From contig PZJY01000002.1 of the NCBI GenBank assembly GCA_031472005.1, positions 1,488,001 to 1,552,000 on the forward strand: 64,000 bases of DNA. The letters are read 5' to 3'. Origin of the DNA: Tetracladium setigerum. Lineage: Eukaryota > Ascomycota > Leotiomycetes > Helotiales. This document shows, piece after piece, positions 41,810 to 52,490 of this stretch. The notes beneath the pieces were generated by a model, which did no database searches, was not told the origin of the DNA, and was given only the letters and a program-made list of their open reading frames with translations. Each line of letters begins with the position of its first letter. Within the stretch, counting starts at the first letter, position 1. A program made the position numbers and the translations under genes.

Positions 41810-42404
41810 GCAGCTCTCTCTACACTTCCGTTAGAGACTCTCTCTCCCTGCTTGGCTCCAATATATCCCTCGCTTGTCACTGGCGGGTATCTGTCTGGCT
41901 GCAACTCCTCCCACTTTAACCCTGTTACATCGTCCGGCTTTGGTCCAGCGCCTGTTGTCGTCCTTTGGATAGGATGTGTCTTGTCTTGCTCTTGCTTGTG
42001 TCCTCCGTATGGAGGGGCAAGCTGACCATCCATTACTTGCCCTAGCTTGCCCCCCTTCTTCTCTCCCACCCACCCCAGTCACACCATGCCCCCCCAAGCC
42101 TAAAATTGTTATTGCTGGTACGGAGTCCTTGTTGCGGCGAGCACACTTTCGTCCAAGAGGGATCCCCTACAAATATTCCGGGGGTGAGCTTTAGCCAACT
42201 GATGACCCCATGCACTTTTGCACCTTGTCACACTTGCTGCTGCCAGACAAGATTAGCCATAAAGCTAAACAACTGCGTCTTGCGGTGACCAGCTTCTGTC
42301 TCCCTCTGGAGTTGCTCTTCTTCATCCCTCATATGGACACCACTGCCAGAGAAGACCATTTTTGACAACGTTGCGGAAGTCTCCCTCGACTGACGACGAC
42401 GCCG

Positions 42405-42432
42405 ACGAAGAAGAAGAAGAAGAAGAAAAAGA
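42405..42432. repeat. GAA microsatellite
   Basis: GAAGAAGAAGAAGAAGAA-type tract in the promoter or leader region of the Zn2Cys6 gene. Simple sequence. Confidence 0.75.
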
Positions 42433-42683
42433 AGCAGAAGCAGAGAAGGACAGCCTTGGACTATGTTGCCGTGCCTCTTGAAGTCGCTCAATCCCCCAGA
42501 TCAACGACCTTCCAGAACTTCCACACTTTCCATTCTGAGCTGATGGGATCCACGTACCCCACCATCTCTATCCCTCTTCCACCACTGTGAGAACCACAAC
42601 AACAACCACAACAACAACAACAATAGCAGCATCTGCTCCTCCTTCTTCTCCTCCTCCTTCATTTCAACACTACAGGCTTCGCC

Positions 42684-44452
42684 ATGTCTTTAAGACACCC
42701 CTTTCCCAATGTTTACAAGTTCTACAACCAGTTCTCCGCTCCGGACCAAGCATCACCTGAACACTCCTCACGAAGTCAGGGTCTTCGAAAGAGTGGTCCA
42801 CGGTCGAAGACAGGATGTACAACCTGCAAGTATGTTGTTGCTTCTGGCCCGCCGCCCGGCATTTACAGCCCCCATCTTTCTTCCCCCGCCGGTGAAACAT
42901 ACTAACAATCATCCCCCTCAGAACTCGTCGTGTGAAGTGTGATGAAACCAAGCCGGGTTGTATAAGATGTCAGAATTTGGGCCGAGATTGTGGTGGTTAT
43001 GGCCCAGAGGCTTTTGAGGATCAGTCAAAAGCCATCACCCCAGTGGCCATCCACCCTCGGCCGATGTCTGTGATGAGCTACGCTCCCTCCGTAGCCATTC
43101 CCGGAAACCCAGACGAGCGCCGCTACTTCCAACGCTTTTGTGACAAGACCGCCGCAGAGATCGCTGGCACCTGGGATCAATCATTCTGGACGGAGAAGGT
43201 TCTACAGCTCTGCCACTCGGACGCACCCATCAGATATGCCGCAGTAGCGATAGGTGCACTTGCGAAGTCTCTCGAGGAGTCTTCCTTCCCCACGCGTCTC
43301 TCCCTCTCCGGTTTCCCTCAGATAGATCATCGCCATCTGGACGAGCATCACAGTTTTGCACTGAGACAGTACAGTAGATCCATTGGGACGCTGAGAACCA
43401 TTCTCTCCGATGGTCGGCGTCACTTGAGAACATCATTAACATCATGTGTGCTCTACATGGCATTCGAGGCCCTCCAGGGCTGCTACGAAGGCTCGCTTAC
43501 CCATCTCAGAGGAGGTTCACGACTTTTGGCTGATTGGAGAACTGCACGCCGCGGACAAAGTTCTCGTCTTTCACAAGACTCGCTGTCGGAAATTCAGGAC
43601 GGTCTGGTCGATGACTTGGGACGCATGTTTGCTCGTTTTGATGTTCAGGGGCTATTGTTTCCTCCTCCATTCCCAATGCCGGAATCAGACTGGGAAGATG
43701 TCGTGGCATCCGACTCTTTCGACAGCGTACAAGAGGCACGTGAATCATGGGATTTCCTGATGCAAGGCATCGGCCAGTTCTATCGCAAATCAGTGGCCAA
43801 CTCACAAACAAATCCATCAAAACTAACCTCGCCGCTATGGCTTCTTCAACACAAACATTACACCACCCAACTTAATCAGTGGAGGTCTTCCTTCCAGGTC
43901 ATTCACTCCAAGGAGATGCGGATGGGGACGATCACGAAGGAATCAACCGACATGCTGAGTCTTTACTTCAACATTGCAACAATTCTTCTCGCCGCCAGCA
44001 AAGAGCACACAGAGATGCTCTTTGACGACTACACGAATCTCTTCCAAGAAATCGTTACCAAGGCTCAGCAAATCCTCACCACCTCCGAAGACCCAAGCAA
44101 CACATCACGTTTCACTCTCGACATGGGCACCATTCTTCCGCTCACAGTCACAGCATTAAAGTGTCGAGACAGGCGGATTAGGAGACAGGCCATCAATCTT
44201 CTTTGGTCAAAAGCGCGCAGGGAAGGACTTTGCTTCGATACAATTCTGGTTGCACGACTGTGTGCCTGGATTTCAAGCATCGAAGGCGATGGCGTCCTGG
44301 ACGACGCTGAGCTCATCCCAGAATCTTCAAGATACATCATTACATATTTACATCTCAGTTCCGAGGAGCGATGGATGGCGGTTCAGCTGACCTCCGACGC
44401 CCAGAACATGGAAGGAAAACACAACTTCAAAGAAACGACTTTCTCTTGGTAG
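42684..44452 (+). CDS. Zn(II)2Cys6 fungal-specific transcription factor
   Basis: Nuclear DNA-binding regulator. Exons 42684-42829 and 42922-44452, joined across a GTATGT..CCTCAG intron with TACTAAC branch point, in phase, 558 residues. The binuclear zinc cluster is at about residues 44-72 and spans the splice: KTGCTTCKTRRVKC type sequence with GCTTCK on exon 1 and TRRVKCDETKPGCIRCQNLG then RDC on exon 2. The six cysteines fit C-x2-C-x6-C-x5-C-x2-C-x6-C. The rest is alpha-helical, typical of the fungal-specific regulatory domain without a recognisable metabolic specialisation (SFALRQYSRSIGTLRTILSD, LRGGSRLLADW). The 5' leader is rich in CAA and CTT repeats and the gene has 6.5 kb of gene-free DNA upstream. 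The target pathway cannot be told. Confidence 0.94.
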
Positions 44453-45133
44453 GACACGACACAGCAACTATGCATAATAATCATTACATTTCAACTGAAG
44501 CAAAGGAGGGGCGGGGAAGTCACAGAAGGACTTGATACCACAAGACTTGGTCTTGGATGAACGGAAGGGAGAACAACTCATGATGATCGCTGCCATGGCG
44601 CACTTTCTCATACTTGTCTCTAATAATTGTAATATGTAGCTTTGATGCTATTCTCCATTCCCTGAATGGACACACCAGTGACGATCTCATCGTTCCAGCA
44701 CAACCTACATCCTACATCCTTGCCGTGTGTCTTGTGGTCCCCGGCGGCGCTCAATGGGGAGGGATTTTCCATTTTCATTGCCAAAAACAGCTGAGGGAGC
44801 TTTGGAATACCCAGATGACAGAGTCACATTGTATGACTAGGGCGTTAATCTAACGACTGGGTGTTGGAGATTAGCGGCGATTGGCGTTTGAACAATTTGA
44901 TAGCTGTAAAGTAGAAATCATGGGAGGGAGGGAAGGAACTTGGAGGATTATTGGATGAATCTCTTTTTACAAAGCCACGAAACGATGATCATATGTACAC
45001 ATCCAAGACTCTTGAAGATCTGGGCCCTGAACGTGATTAGCTCCTCCATTTATCCCATTTATCCATCTTCTTGTGTGGGAAAGCTGGAAGCCAGAGTGGA
45101 AGATGTTCAAGGCAGCCAGCAGGCAGGGTAACG

Positions 45134-45141
45134 TCACGTGA
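45134..45141. promoter_or_regulatory. TCACGTGA octamer in the rps2 promoter
   Basis: Perfect TCACGTGA, 180-187 bp upstream of the rps2 ATG. Inferred Cbf1-type or other bHLH site. Confidence 0.4.
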
Positions 45142-45186
45142 TTATCCAACCGAAAAAAGACCCCGCCAAATCCTTTGGCCTCAAAT

Positions 45187-45195
45187 GTAGGGCTT
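45187..45195. promoter_or_regulatory. AGCCCTA-type ribosomal-gene element in the rps2 promoter
   Basis: GTAGGGCTT (complement AAGCCCTAC), 126-134 bp upstream of the rps2 start. It resembles ACCCTA/GCCCTA elements found before ribosomal protein genes in several ascomycetes. Distance is close to that of the telobox-like element before rrn9. Inferred. Confidence 0.4.
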
Positions 45196-45320
45196 CCAGA
45201 TCGCTTAGCTCCCGCTACCTGCAGCCCACAAGAATTTATCGAAGTTCGCACGACGACAAAAGTTCCCGACGCCCAACACTCTCCGAATTGACAACTCCCG
45301 AACGCTCAATTCAACTCAAA

Positions 45321-46265
45321 ATGGCAGACGCACCAAAGGACGGCGCCCGTGGCGGTGGATTCGGATCTCGAGGAGGTGACCGTGGAGGAGACAGAGGCCG
45401 TGGACGTGGACGACGAGGACCCCGTCGTGGCGCAAACAAGAACGAGGAGAAGGAATGGCAACCAGTTACCAAGCTCGGTCGTCTCGTGAAGGATGGCAAG
45501 ATCAAGTCGATGGAGGAGATCTACCTACACTCTCTGCCAATCAAGGAGTACCAGATCGTCGATTTCTTCTTGCCAAAGCTCAAGGATGAGGTTATGAAGG
45601 TGAGAAAATACCATACCACAGATACAACATGATGGCAGATTGGCGAAAATGTCTGAGGAATCTGGAGACTAACCATTCTTTCCCCCTCCAGATCAAGCCC
45701 GTCCAGAAGCAAACTCGTGCCGGTCAACGTACTCGTTTCAAGGCTATCGTCGTTATCGGTGATTCCGAGGGTCACGTCGGACTTGGTATCAAGACATCCA
45801 AGGAAGTCGCAACTGCTATTCGTGCTGCCATCATCATCGCTAAGTTGAGCGTTCTTCCTATCCGACGAGGTTACTGGGGTTCCAACTTGGGTCTTCCTCA
45901 CTCCTTGCCAACCAAGGAGAGTGGAAAGTGCGGTTCCGTCTCAGTCAGAGTAAGTTGAAAATCTGGATTTCTCTGCCTAAACTTATCGCTAATCTACGTC
46001 TTTCTAGCTTATCCCAGCTCCCCGTGGTACTGGTCTCGTCGCCTCCCCAGCTGTCAAGCGTCTCCTCCAACTCGCTGGTGTTGACGATATTTACACTTCC
46101 TCCTCCGGTTCCACCAAGACCCTTGAGAACACCCTCAAGGCCACCTTTGTCGCTGTCGGAAACACATACGGATACCTCACCCCCAACCTGTGGAAGGAGA
46201 CAAAGCTCATCCGCAGTCCTTTGGAGGAGTTTGGTGACGTTCTTAGATCTGGCAAGAAGTACTAG
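45321..46265 (+). CDS. rps2: 40S ribosomal protein S2 (uS5)
   Basis: Small-subunit ribosomal protein placed near the mRNA entry region and needed for decoding accuracy. Exons 45321-45599, 45692-45949 and 46008-46265, with introns GTGAGA..CTCCAG and GTAAGT..TTCTAG both in phase 0, 264 residues as expected. The N-terminus has the eukaryote-specific RG-rich region (GGGFGSRGGDRGGDRGRGRG), a usual arginine-methylation substrate. The S5 double-stranded RNA-binding fold follows: EWQPVTKLGRLVKDGKIKSM, then TRAGQRTRFKAIVVIGDSEG and GHVGLGIKTSKEVATAIRAA. The C-terminal S5 domain includes LIPAPRGTGLVASPAVKRLL and LAGVDDIYTSSSGST. The start ATG follows ACTCAAA. Its promoter carries an AGCCCTA-like and a TCACGTGA element. 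Confidence 0.98.
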
Positions 46266-46836
46266 ATTTTGGGAATGTAGCGGCATGCGTTAAGGTTGTT
46301 TATCTGCAAGGGAAAAATTGCATGGGGCGGAAGTCGCATTCAGTAGCTTCGTCTAATTGAAACAAGATTTCTTCCAAGTCCTGGTTCTGATATTGCGTGA
46401 GGTAGAGAAACTCTGACGAAAGGTCAAAAACATTCAGCTTTAGTACCATCAAGTGGTTGGCAACTGATTTGAGTCGTTTTGTTGCGTACAAGATCAGAAA
46501 GCTTCTTGGGGAACATTATAGTTCCTGGTGTTGTAGCAGGTTTATATTGCATATAAACTGCCGGGCCTTTCAAGGTCTCGTCTATAACTATAGTATTTGT
46601 AGACTGAAGATATTTTCCATTTTCGAGGGAAGTCCCAATCGATGCTTGCTGAACGGTAGGTCATTTCAAACCTACGGATATGGAAGTAGCAACACAAGCA
46701 ATTCGGCATGGGTTTTCTTCGGGCTCCGACCCATCCTTTCCTTTCTTTCTTTCTTTCAAGAGATTAAGCAATTTTGGTACCTCATTCGTTCAAAGCCCTC
46801 ACTTTTGGGAACATTTCGTTCGTTTTTGACCAAATC
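46266..46836. other. Gap between rps2 and the secretory protein gene
   Basis: 571 bp with no supportable gene. A TTTC repeat (TTTCCTTTCTTTCTTTCTTT) is at about 46737-46756, shortly before the next start. Confidence 0.5.
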
Positions 46837-49150
46837 ATGAATTCCAGTCGCCTTTTCAGATCTCACAGACTTGCCTTACTCCTCCTTATTGGAGTTCCCC
46901 TCCTTACGCTCCTGTCGATTGGTCACAAATTCAGCGTTCAACCAGATGGTGTCAAGCTTCTGAAGCGAGATGGTTCGACCATCACCTTTTCGCTTCCCTG
47001 GAAGTTGGTGTTGTCTTCTCTTGTTCAGAAGAATGTTGCTCACACTCAGTGTAGGTCCGCTACGACTCCTGGCACAGTTCCTACCACGGTATCTCCAGCT
47101 TTGAACAATTACTTGGACGGTATCACAAATGTTGCAAATGTTCTTTCGATGGGTGGCATACTGGTAGGAGAAAACGAAGGCAAAAGTGACTCAGGCGACC
47201 TATCTATCGTCCTCAAAGGTATCGTTAGCTCATTCGCCCAGTCCAACGACTATGGCAATCCAGTCAACACAGCTGCTGGTCAAGGAGATCTTGTCAATGC
47301 TGGCACCAGTCTCGTGGGACAGGTTCTATCAACCGCAACGAGCCCTTCGAATGTCGGTGTTCTAAACACCCTCGAGCCAACAGCTAGTCTGCACGATGGC
47401 CATTCTCAAGGTTGCGAATGCTCAGTCTGCGGGTGTACAAAGTCGACACACTTACCTGGTGCTGATCATGTTACTCCTGGAGGTCAACAGGCGTTGAGCA
47501 TTACATCCCTGCCAATTTTGCTTCCAACTTCGTCACCTGCGTCTCCAAAAACCATTTCTGCATGTCCGGCTACATGTATTGTGACCGAGACGTGGCACAG
47601 TACTCATTATGCCGAGACTGTCACGCTTTACAGCTTCATGTCAATTATGACTGTTACTTGCACAGAAACTGTCAGGTAAGATCCTTTTTATCTACTACTC
47701 TTTCTACACAATTCTTAACATTGTACTTAGCTCCGCATGCCCCTCAAGCCTTCCTCTTGCACCTATCAACACTACGATTCCATCGCAGCCCACCTCGATG
47801 ATACAGTGCGCGAATGGGTCATTTGTGAAGAGCAAGGAGAATTGCCCCTCAGTGATGATGAACAATTCCACTCTCCCAGGGCCCATGGCCAAACCTTGCC
47901 AGCCTTGCCCTCAAAATGGTTGGTATTGTCCACCAACGGCCGAAAGCAGCAGCTCGAATGGAAGAAATCTATCCAACTCTTCGTAAGTCTTATTATTGCC
48001 GCTTAATTGTTTGCGTCCTGTTAATCGAACTTGGCTGGATTTCGTTGTATTCCATCTCGCATCACATTCCATCGTGTTCTTTGTATTGACCTGGATATAA
48101 TTAGAACACCGGCATTATCGAAGCTATCTCTGAATACTACAAGGCATACCGATACTCTCTCCAAGCTTACAACATCGGTGAATGGCATCTCATCGGCACT
48201 GGCAAACATCACAACAGGCCCAATTTCGTCTTCACTGGCAAATATCACACCAAGCCCAATTTCACCAAACAACACAATATCGGGATCTGCGGCCGGTGCC
48301 GTAGTCTCTTTGCTGGCAACTCAAACCAATAGGATTTCTTCAAGTCAAGATCTAGATGTTCTTGCCGTTTCCTCGACTTTGAGACCAACTACAATGCCCA
48401 CCAGCAACAGCATGTTGGAAAGTTCCGGAACACCGTCGCTGCCAGTCGCGCCATCAGCATCTCTGGCGTCACCTCTTTCTGTCTCGCTAACCTCCACACC
48501 TACGATTACTATGAACTCCACACCAAGCCAGATCACCCCAGTTTCACTCAATGTATCAGAGTATGGGTTCAGGGTACTACAGGGAGTAGAATCTGGTGTG
48601 AAAGGGGCTCTTTCCAATGTCAGCGGTCTCACTGGTAATCTGTTGAGCACCATCCTAGGAGAGGTCAAATCGGTGCTTGTTGTAGCGCTTTCTACGGCTG
48701 CACCGATTCCAAGCAAGATTGATGTTTTGTCTGTATGTCAACTGCATTTTCGCCATTTGCATTGATAGTACTAATTTCTCGGTGCTCTAGACATTGCCTA
48801 CACCAACAGTAAACAGTGCACCCGGGGGTGTATTTCCTACAGTCCCGCAAATCCCTGACAGCAGTTTGGTAAACACAAATAAAGGAGATGGGGCCGTTGC
48901 TTCTCCACTGTCTGTTGTCAACAATCTAGTGGGAAACGTACTGCCCATCACTTCCCCAGTGGCCAGCGGTGTACTTGGGAATGTCGCTGGAAATTTAGCT
49001 GCGATGACGAGTCCTGTTCCAGCAGTCGTTAGTAATTTATCCGGTGGTACTATTCAAGCCGCTGGTCCGGCTGTCAACAACGTGGCAGGAACTGTGTTTG
49101 GAGGAGTGTTGCAGGCTGCTAATGGGGTTCCCAGAATTGTTCCGATTTAA
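46837..49150 (+). CDS. Uncharacterised secretory-pathway Ser/Thr-rich protein, four exons
   Basis: I do not recognise the family. Exons as read: 46837-47675, 47731-47982, 48105-48732 and 48791-49150; phases agree and give 692 residues. Introns are GTAAGA..CTTAG, GTAAGT..ATTAG (122 bp, the least certain) and GTATGT..CTCTAG. The N-terminus has a basic patch then RLALLLLIGVPLLTLLSIGH, a signal peptide or anchor, and a KR pair near residue 46 that could be a Kex2 site. Cysteines cluster in GCECSVCGCTKS and CPATCIVTETWHSTHYAETV, then CANGSFVKSKENC and CQPCPQNGWYCPP. The rest is Ser/Thr/Pro/Val-rich with many NxS/T sites, and the C-terminus has repeated Val/Asn/Gly-rich units (VVNNLVGNVLPITSPVASGV, VLGNVAG, VVSNLSGG). 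This fits a cell-wall or secreted glycoprotein. A Zn2Cys6 gene follows on the same strand. Confidence 0.77.
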
Positions 49151-49709
49151 GATATTGTGGCTAGGTACTTTAGTGTTGGAATAACGATACCAAATGACTC
49201 GAGGATCGCAAAATTAGCAAACCTATCAACCTAGTAGATAATTTCATTTGTATATATATTCTCAATCCAATTCGAAGTGTAAACTGAGAATCGCTTAGAA
49301 TATCGTTACAAGGTCAGAAGCACCGTCAAAACTACATGACATATTCCCCAGAAGAATAACATGCTGGGGTGCTCACGCTAAGGATATATATGCAATTACG
49401 GCATTGAGTGATGTTGGGAATTTAGGCCACTTTTATGGCAGGTAGGTATTTTTGGTGGGGGAGGAATTCAACGTTTACTGATCAGACCTCAACAAAACAC
49501 TTTACAACACAGTCCGAGTCATCCGCAACAATGAACGAAATAACATAGATAATTGAATGAGCCACATTGCACTTGAACGGTAGTTATACATCTCAGGCTG
49601 GTTGATGGAGGAGCTGTCGTTTGATGGAGGGAATTGGCTGAAAAAAAGTCCCATTGAGGTTACTAGTCCATCCGTCAACGGCATCGCAACCTCCTCTTAA
49701 CAACTAGAA
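49151..49709. other. Gap before the second Zn2Cys6 gene
   Basis: 559 bp; 3' flank of the secretory gene and promoter of the regulator. AT-rich in the first 150 bp. No gene seen. Confidence 0.5.
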
Positions 49710-51546
49710 ATGATCGAAGACAACAACAATGTCGCCTCAAAGGCCTGTTCGGAGTGTCGCGCTCGTAGGAGAAAGTGTAACAGATCTCTACCAAGCTGCT
49801 CTTTGTGTCGCCGGTATATTTCTATTTTCTTTGAGATCCTCCATCCGCGCGAAACTCCAAGCTGATTTCCATCCTTCCTTCCCCTTGCAGCCTGGGACGA
49901 AGTTGTCATTACAATGACAATACCAGATCATACGCGCTTCCCCGCGAGAACGTGGTAGCCATCTCAGAAAAATCCAGCAGTCCTAGATCATCACTGGACG
50001 GATTGGTAAACGTGTCTTCGGCCACCCACGCCATCACCGAACAACTCCCTCGAGCTCTGGGCGGCGGTGCTCACGATATCAAAGCTCTGCAAGCCGTAGC
50101 GGCCCAATTCTTCGCAACGGTTCATCTTTGGTTCCCCATCATTTCGGAAGAATCGCTGTACGCCCGCTTGCCGAGCGCGTATATCGAACCGCGTGCGGAG
50201 TTTAGTCTTTTGCTTTTGAGCATGGCGCTGATTGTTTGGATACCTCCAGAGAGCGAGGAGGAAGAGCCGCTTACGCCGTTGTATACGCTTGTTAAGACTT
50301 CACTTGCGCTTGTGGAGGCGGATGGGAAGACGACTCTGGAGAGCGTGCAAGCGAAATCGCTGGTTGCGCTGTTTGAGATCGGGCATGGTTTAGAGGATCA
50401 GGCGTTCGTTTCGCTGGGGGCGTTGGAGAGAGCTGCTGAAATGTTGCAGAGTGTGGGAGGGTTGGAGGGGGAGGAGGGATTGAGTGTTTGGTGGGCGATT
50501 GTGATTATGGATCGGTATGTATAGTCAGGATTTTCACTTTACCTATCCTCCCTCGCTGGCACCTTCCTTGGCAATTTAGGAACTTATGATTGATGTTTTT
50601 GTTTTATTTTAGCTTCAATACTCTCATCCGAGGGCGTAATAAAGGTTCAAATTCGGGATTTGCACCTCCACAATGTCTTCCTAAGAGCCAAAATATCCTA
50701 GATCCGAGTGTATGACCTCCTGTCTATGGCTCTCTCTCTCTCTCGTTAGGATGACAGGAATACATAGGTAGCTAACTAATGAAAACAGATTCTCAATTCC
50801 GACGAACCACTACCGCTCTCCACACCGGGAAATATCAGAATTGGCCCATTCGCTCGCCAAGCACAAGTCTCTCACATCCTCGAGATCCTGCTGCATTACC
50901 TGGAAGGAAATAGGCTTGATAAGGAAGAATCGGACCAGCTTGTACGAACACTTACTGCGTTTTCGTATTTACTACCTGAAGAGTCTGCGAAGCCTTGGCC
51001 GCAGTATTGTGGTGCGATGGGCATGTGTTTTAGGTACTTCCTCTCCCTTTCCCTCCCTCCCTCCTCTTCACACTCCTCAACATAACAATAAATTCCCTAA
51101 AGTATTTCTAATCATCTACTCTCACTAACCTCAACCCGCTCCAAAAAAACAGCGCACTTATGACCCTTCACGCCACCATCGCCCCGAACGCAAGTCCAAC
51201 ATCATCCATCTCCTCCGACGCCTGCGAGCGCGAGTCTCTCCAATACACACTGAACCGCATGACCGAGTTCGCCAAATCATTCAATTCGAAGGTCGAACAG
51301 GTGGAAATGGAAGGTGTCTCCCCGTTTGCTTCGTTTGGTATCTCTATCGCGGCGGGTATGCAGTGGAGGGGTTGGATGGCGGGTGGGGATGAGAGTTGTT
51401 TGGAGGGGTGTGGGGAGTTAGGGCGGATGTTGAGGGTTTTTGGGAGGAGGTGGAGGGGGGTTGGTGAGTCTTTATTTTTTGTTTGTTTTGGTTTTTTGCT
51501 TTGTTCAGTTCCTGTTCGTGTTTTGAAATTGGGGTTTTTTGTTTGA
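49710..51546 (+). CDS. Zn(II)2Cys6 transcription factor, multi-exon
   Basis: Exons 49710-49813, 49891-50514, 50613-50709, 50789-51033 and 51153-51463, then a short last part to the stop at 51546; all junctions keep phase. The zinc cluster is at residues 13-40: ACSECRARRRKCNRSLPSCS then LCRRLGRSC, split by the first intron after the fifth cysteine region. The middle is helical (AVAAQFFATVHLWFPIISEE, YARLPSAYIEPRAEFSLLLL), the usual fungal-specific domain start. The end is uncertain. From 51464 a possible 45-bp intron (GTGAGT..TTCAG) leaves the frame unchanged, so 472 or 487 residues both stop at 51546. A different acceptor at 51570 would stop at 51584. At under 490 residues it is short for the class. 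It stands next to the secretory protein gene on the same strand; a regulatory link is only a guess. Confidence 0.86.
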
Positions 51547-52469
51547 CGGTTTTTGGTGGTTTTTTGAAAGTGTGGAGATGCTGACTTTGGTGATGGTAGC
51601 GAAGTATAGGCATGAGTGTGTAGAGAGCGAATGGTGTTGACTTTCAAATAAGTACTGATCAATGTCCTTTGAATTTTGATTCTTCGCTATATTTTGAGAT
51701 CTTCTTCTCAGACGCCGAAATTCCGGTTTCTGGATTTTTGAATGTTTTGCCTTTGGACATTTAGACTTCTGGATTGGTATCCTGGTGTTGATTCAGTTGT
51801 TAAGCCAAGGGCGGACTTACTCGTTGTACAGTTCACGTCTATGAAAAAAATACCCCTTCGATGCATTGAAACAATTTTAAGAATGAATTCTCAAATGTTC
51901 CAAAGGTTGTTAGAATTCATGTCTACTGGGATTCTACCACGTGATCATCATATTTATAAAGCTCCAGCAGCCTGATTCTTTACATCAATACAACACCATC
52001 ACACCTCACTTCCCGACTTCGATACTAACCGTTTATATCTTCTAATGGAATTTTATTGCTGTCTCTCGACATGCCTAAATCAGTCTCGACAATGAGGGTT
52101 TTGGATTGAGATAAAATGTGGTGGAACTTTGCCAGAATTCTTCGGGCTCCTCTCTTCCTCATTCCTGCTAGACCTTTGTTTGAAATTGCAAATGTGAGAG
52201 TTGTCATTTGATAATTATCGGGTTGGTTTTTGGAACCTAGAAACAAGTTTTGCTAATTTCATTTAAAATAGACCGAGAACAACAATCTCTTTCCTTTTTA
52301 TCAATAACCTGCTCTTGCGCAGGACACAGTCACACATACAATTCTAGTTGTGATCAAGCTAACCACTCCAACGGCTTTGATTTATTTTTTGTCGTCGTTA
52401 ATAGGGTTAAGGAAGTGATCTTTTGAAGGCTCCCGCTATGTCATCCTATTCACTTCCACCCAAAGACAT

Positions 52470-52490
52470 CTCTCTCTCTCTCTCTCTCTT
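52470..52490. repeat. CT microsatellite
   Basis: Ten CT dinucleotides in a row in non-coding DNA. Simple sequence. Confidence 0.85.

Larger units (their letters stand above)
36217..42683. other. 6.5-kb gene-free tract upstream of the Zn2Cys6 regulator
   Basis: No frame here has a domain, consistent splice signals or convincing composition. It contains a TG tract near 39177-39204 followed by GGATGGGT units, a full CRE TGACGTCA (39006-39013), the palindrome CTTAGGTACCTAAG (38741-38754), a cluster of TACAG pentamers between 39765 and 40975, a TTA repeat at 41617-41636, a TCACGTGA at 41802-41809, a GAA repeat at 42405-42432 and a CAA repeat at 42596-42625 just before the next gene. It may be a long regulatory region or hold non-coding RNAs. 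Confidence 0.5.
44453..45320. other. Gap between the Zn2Cys6 gene and rps2
   Basis: 868 bp; the right 200 bp are the rps2 promoter and leader, with TCACGTGA (45134-45141) and GTAGGGCTT (45187-45195). No gene seen. Confidence 0.5.

Noticed and set aside
45321..51546. Secondary-metabolite cluster around the two Zn2Cys6 genes
   Set aside because: No synthase, P450, transporter or tailoring enzyme; the neighbours are rps2 and a secretory protein.
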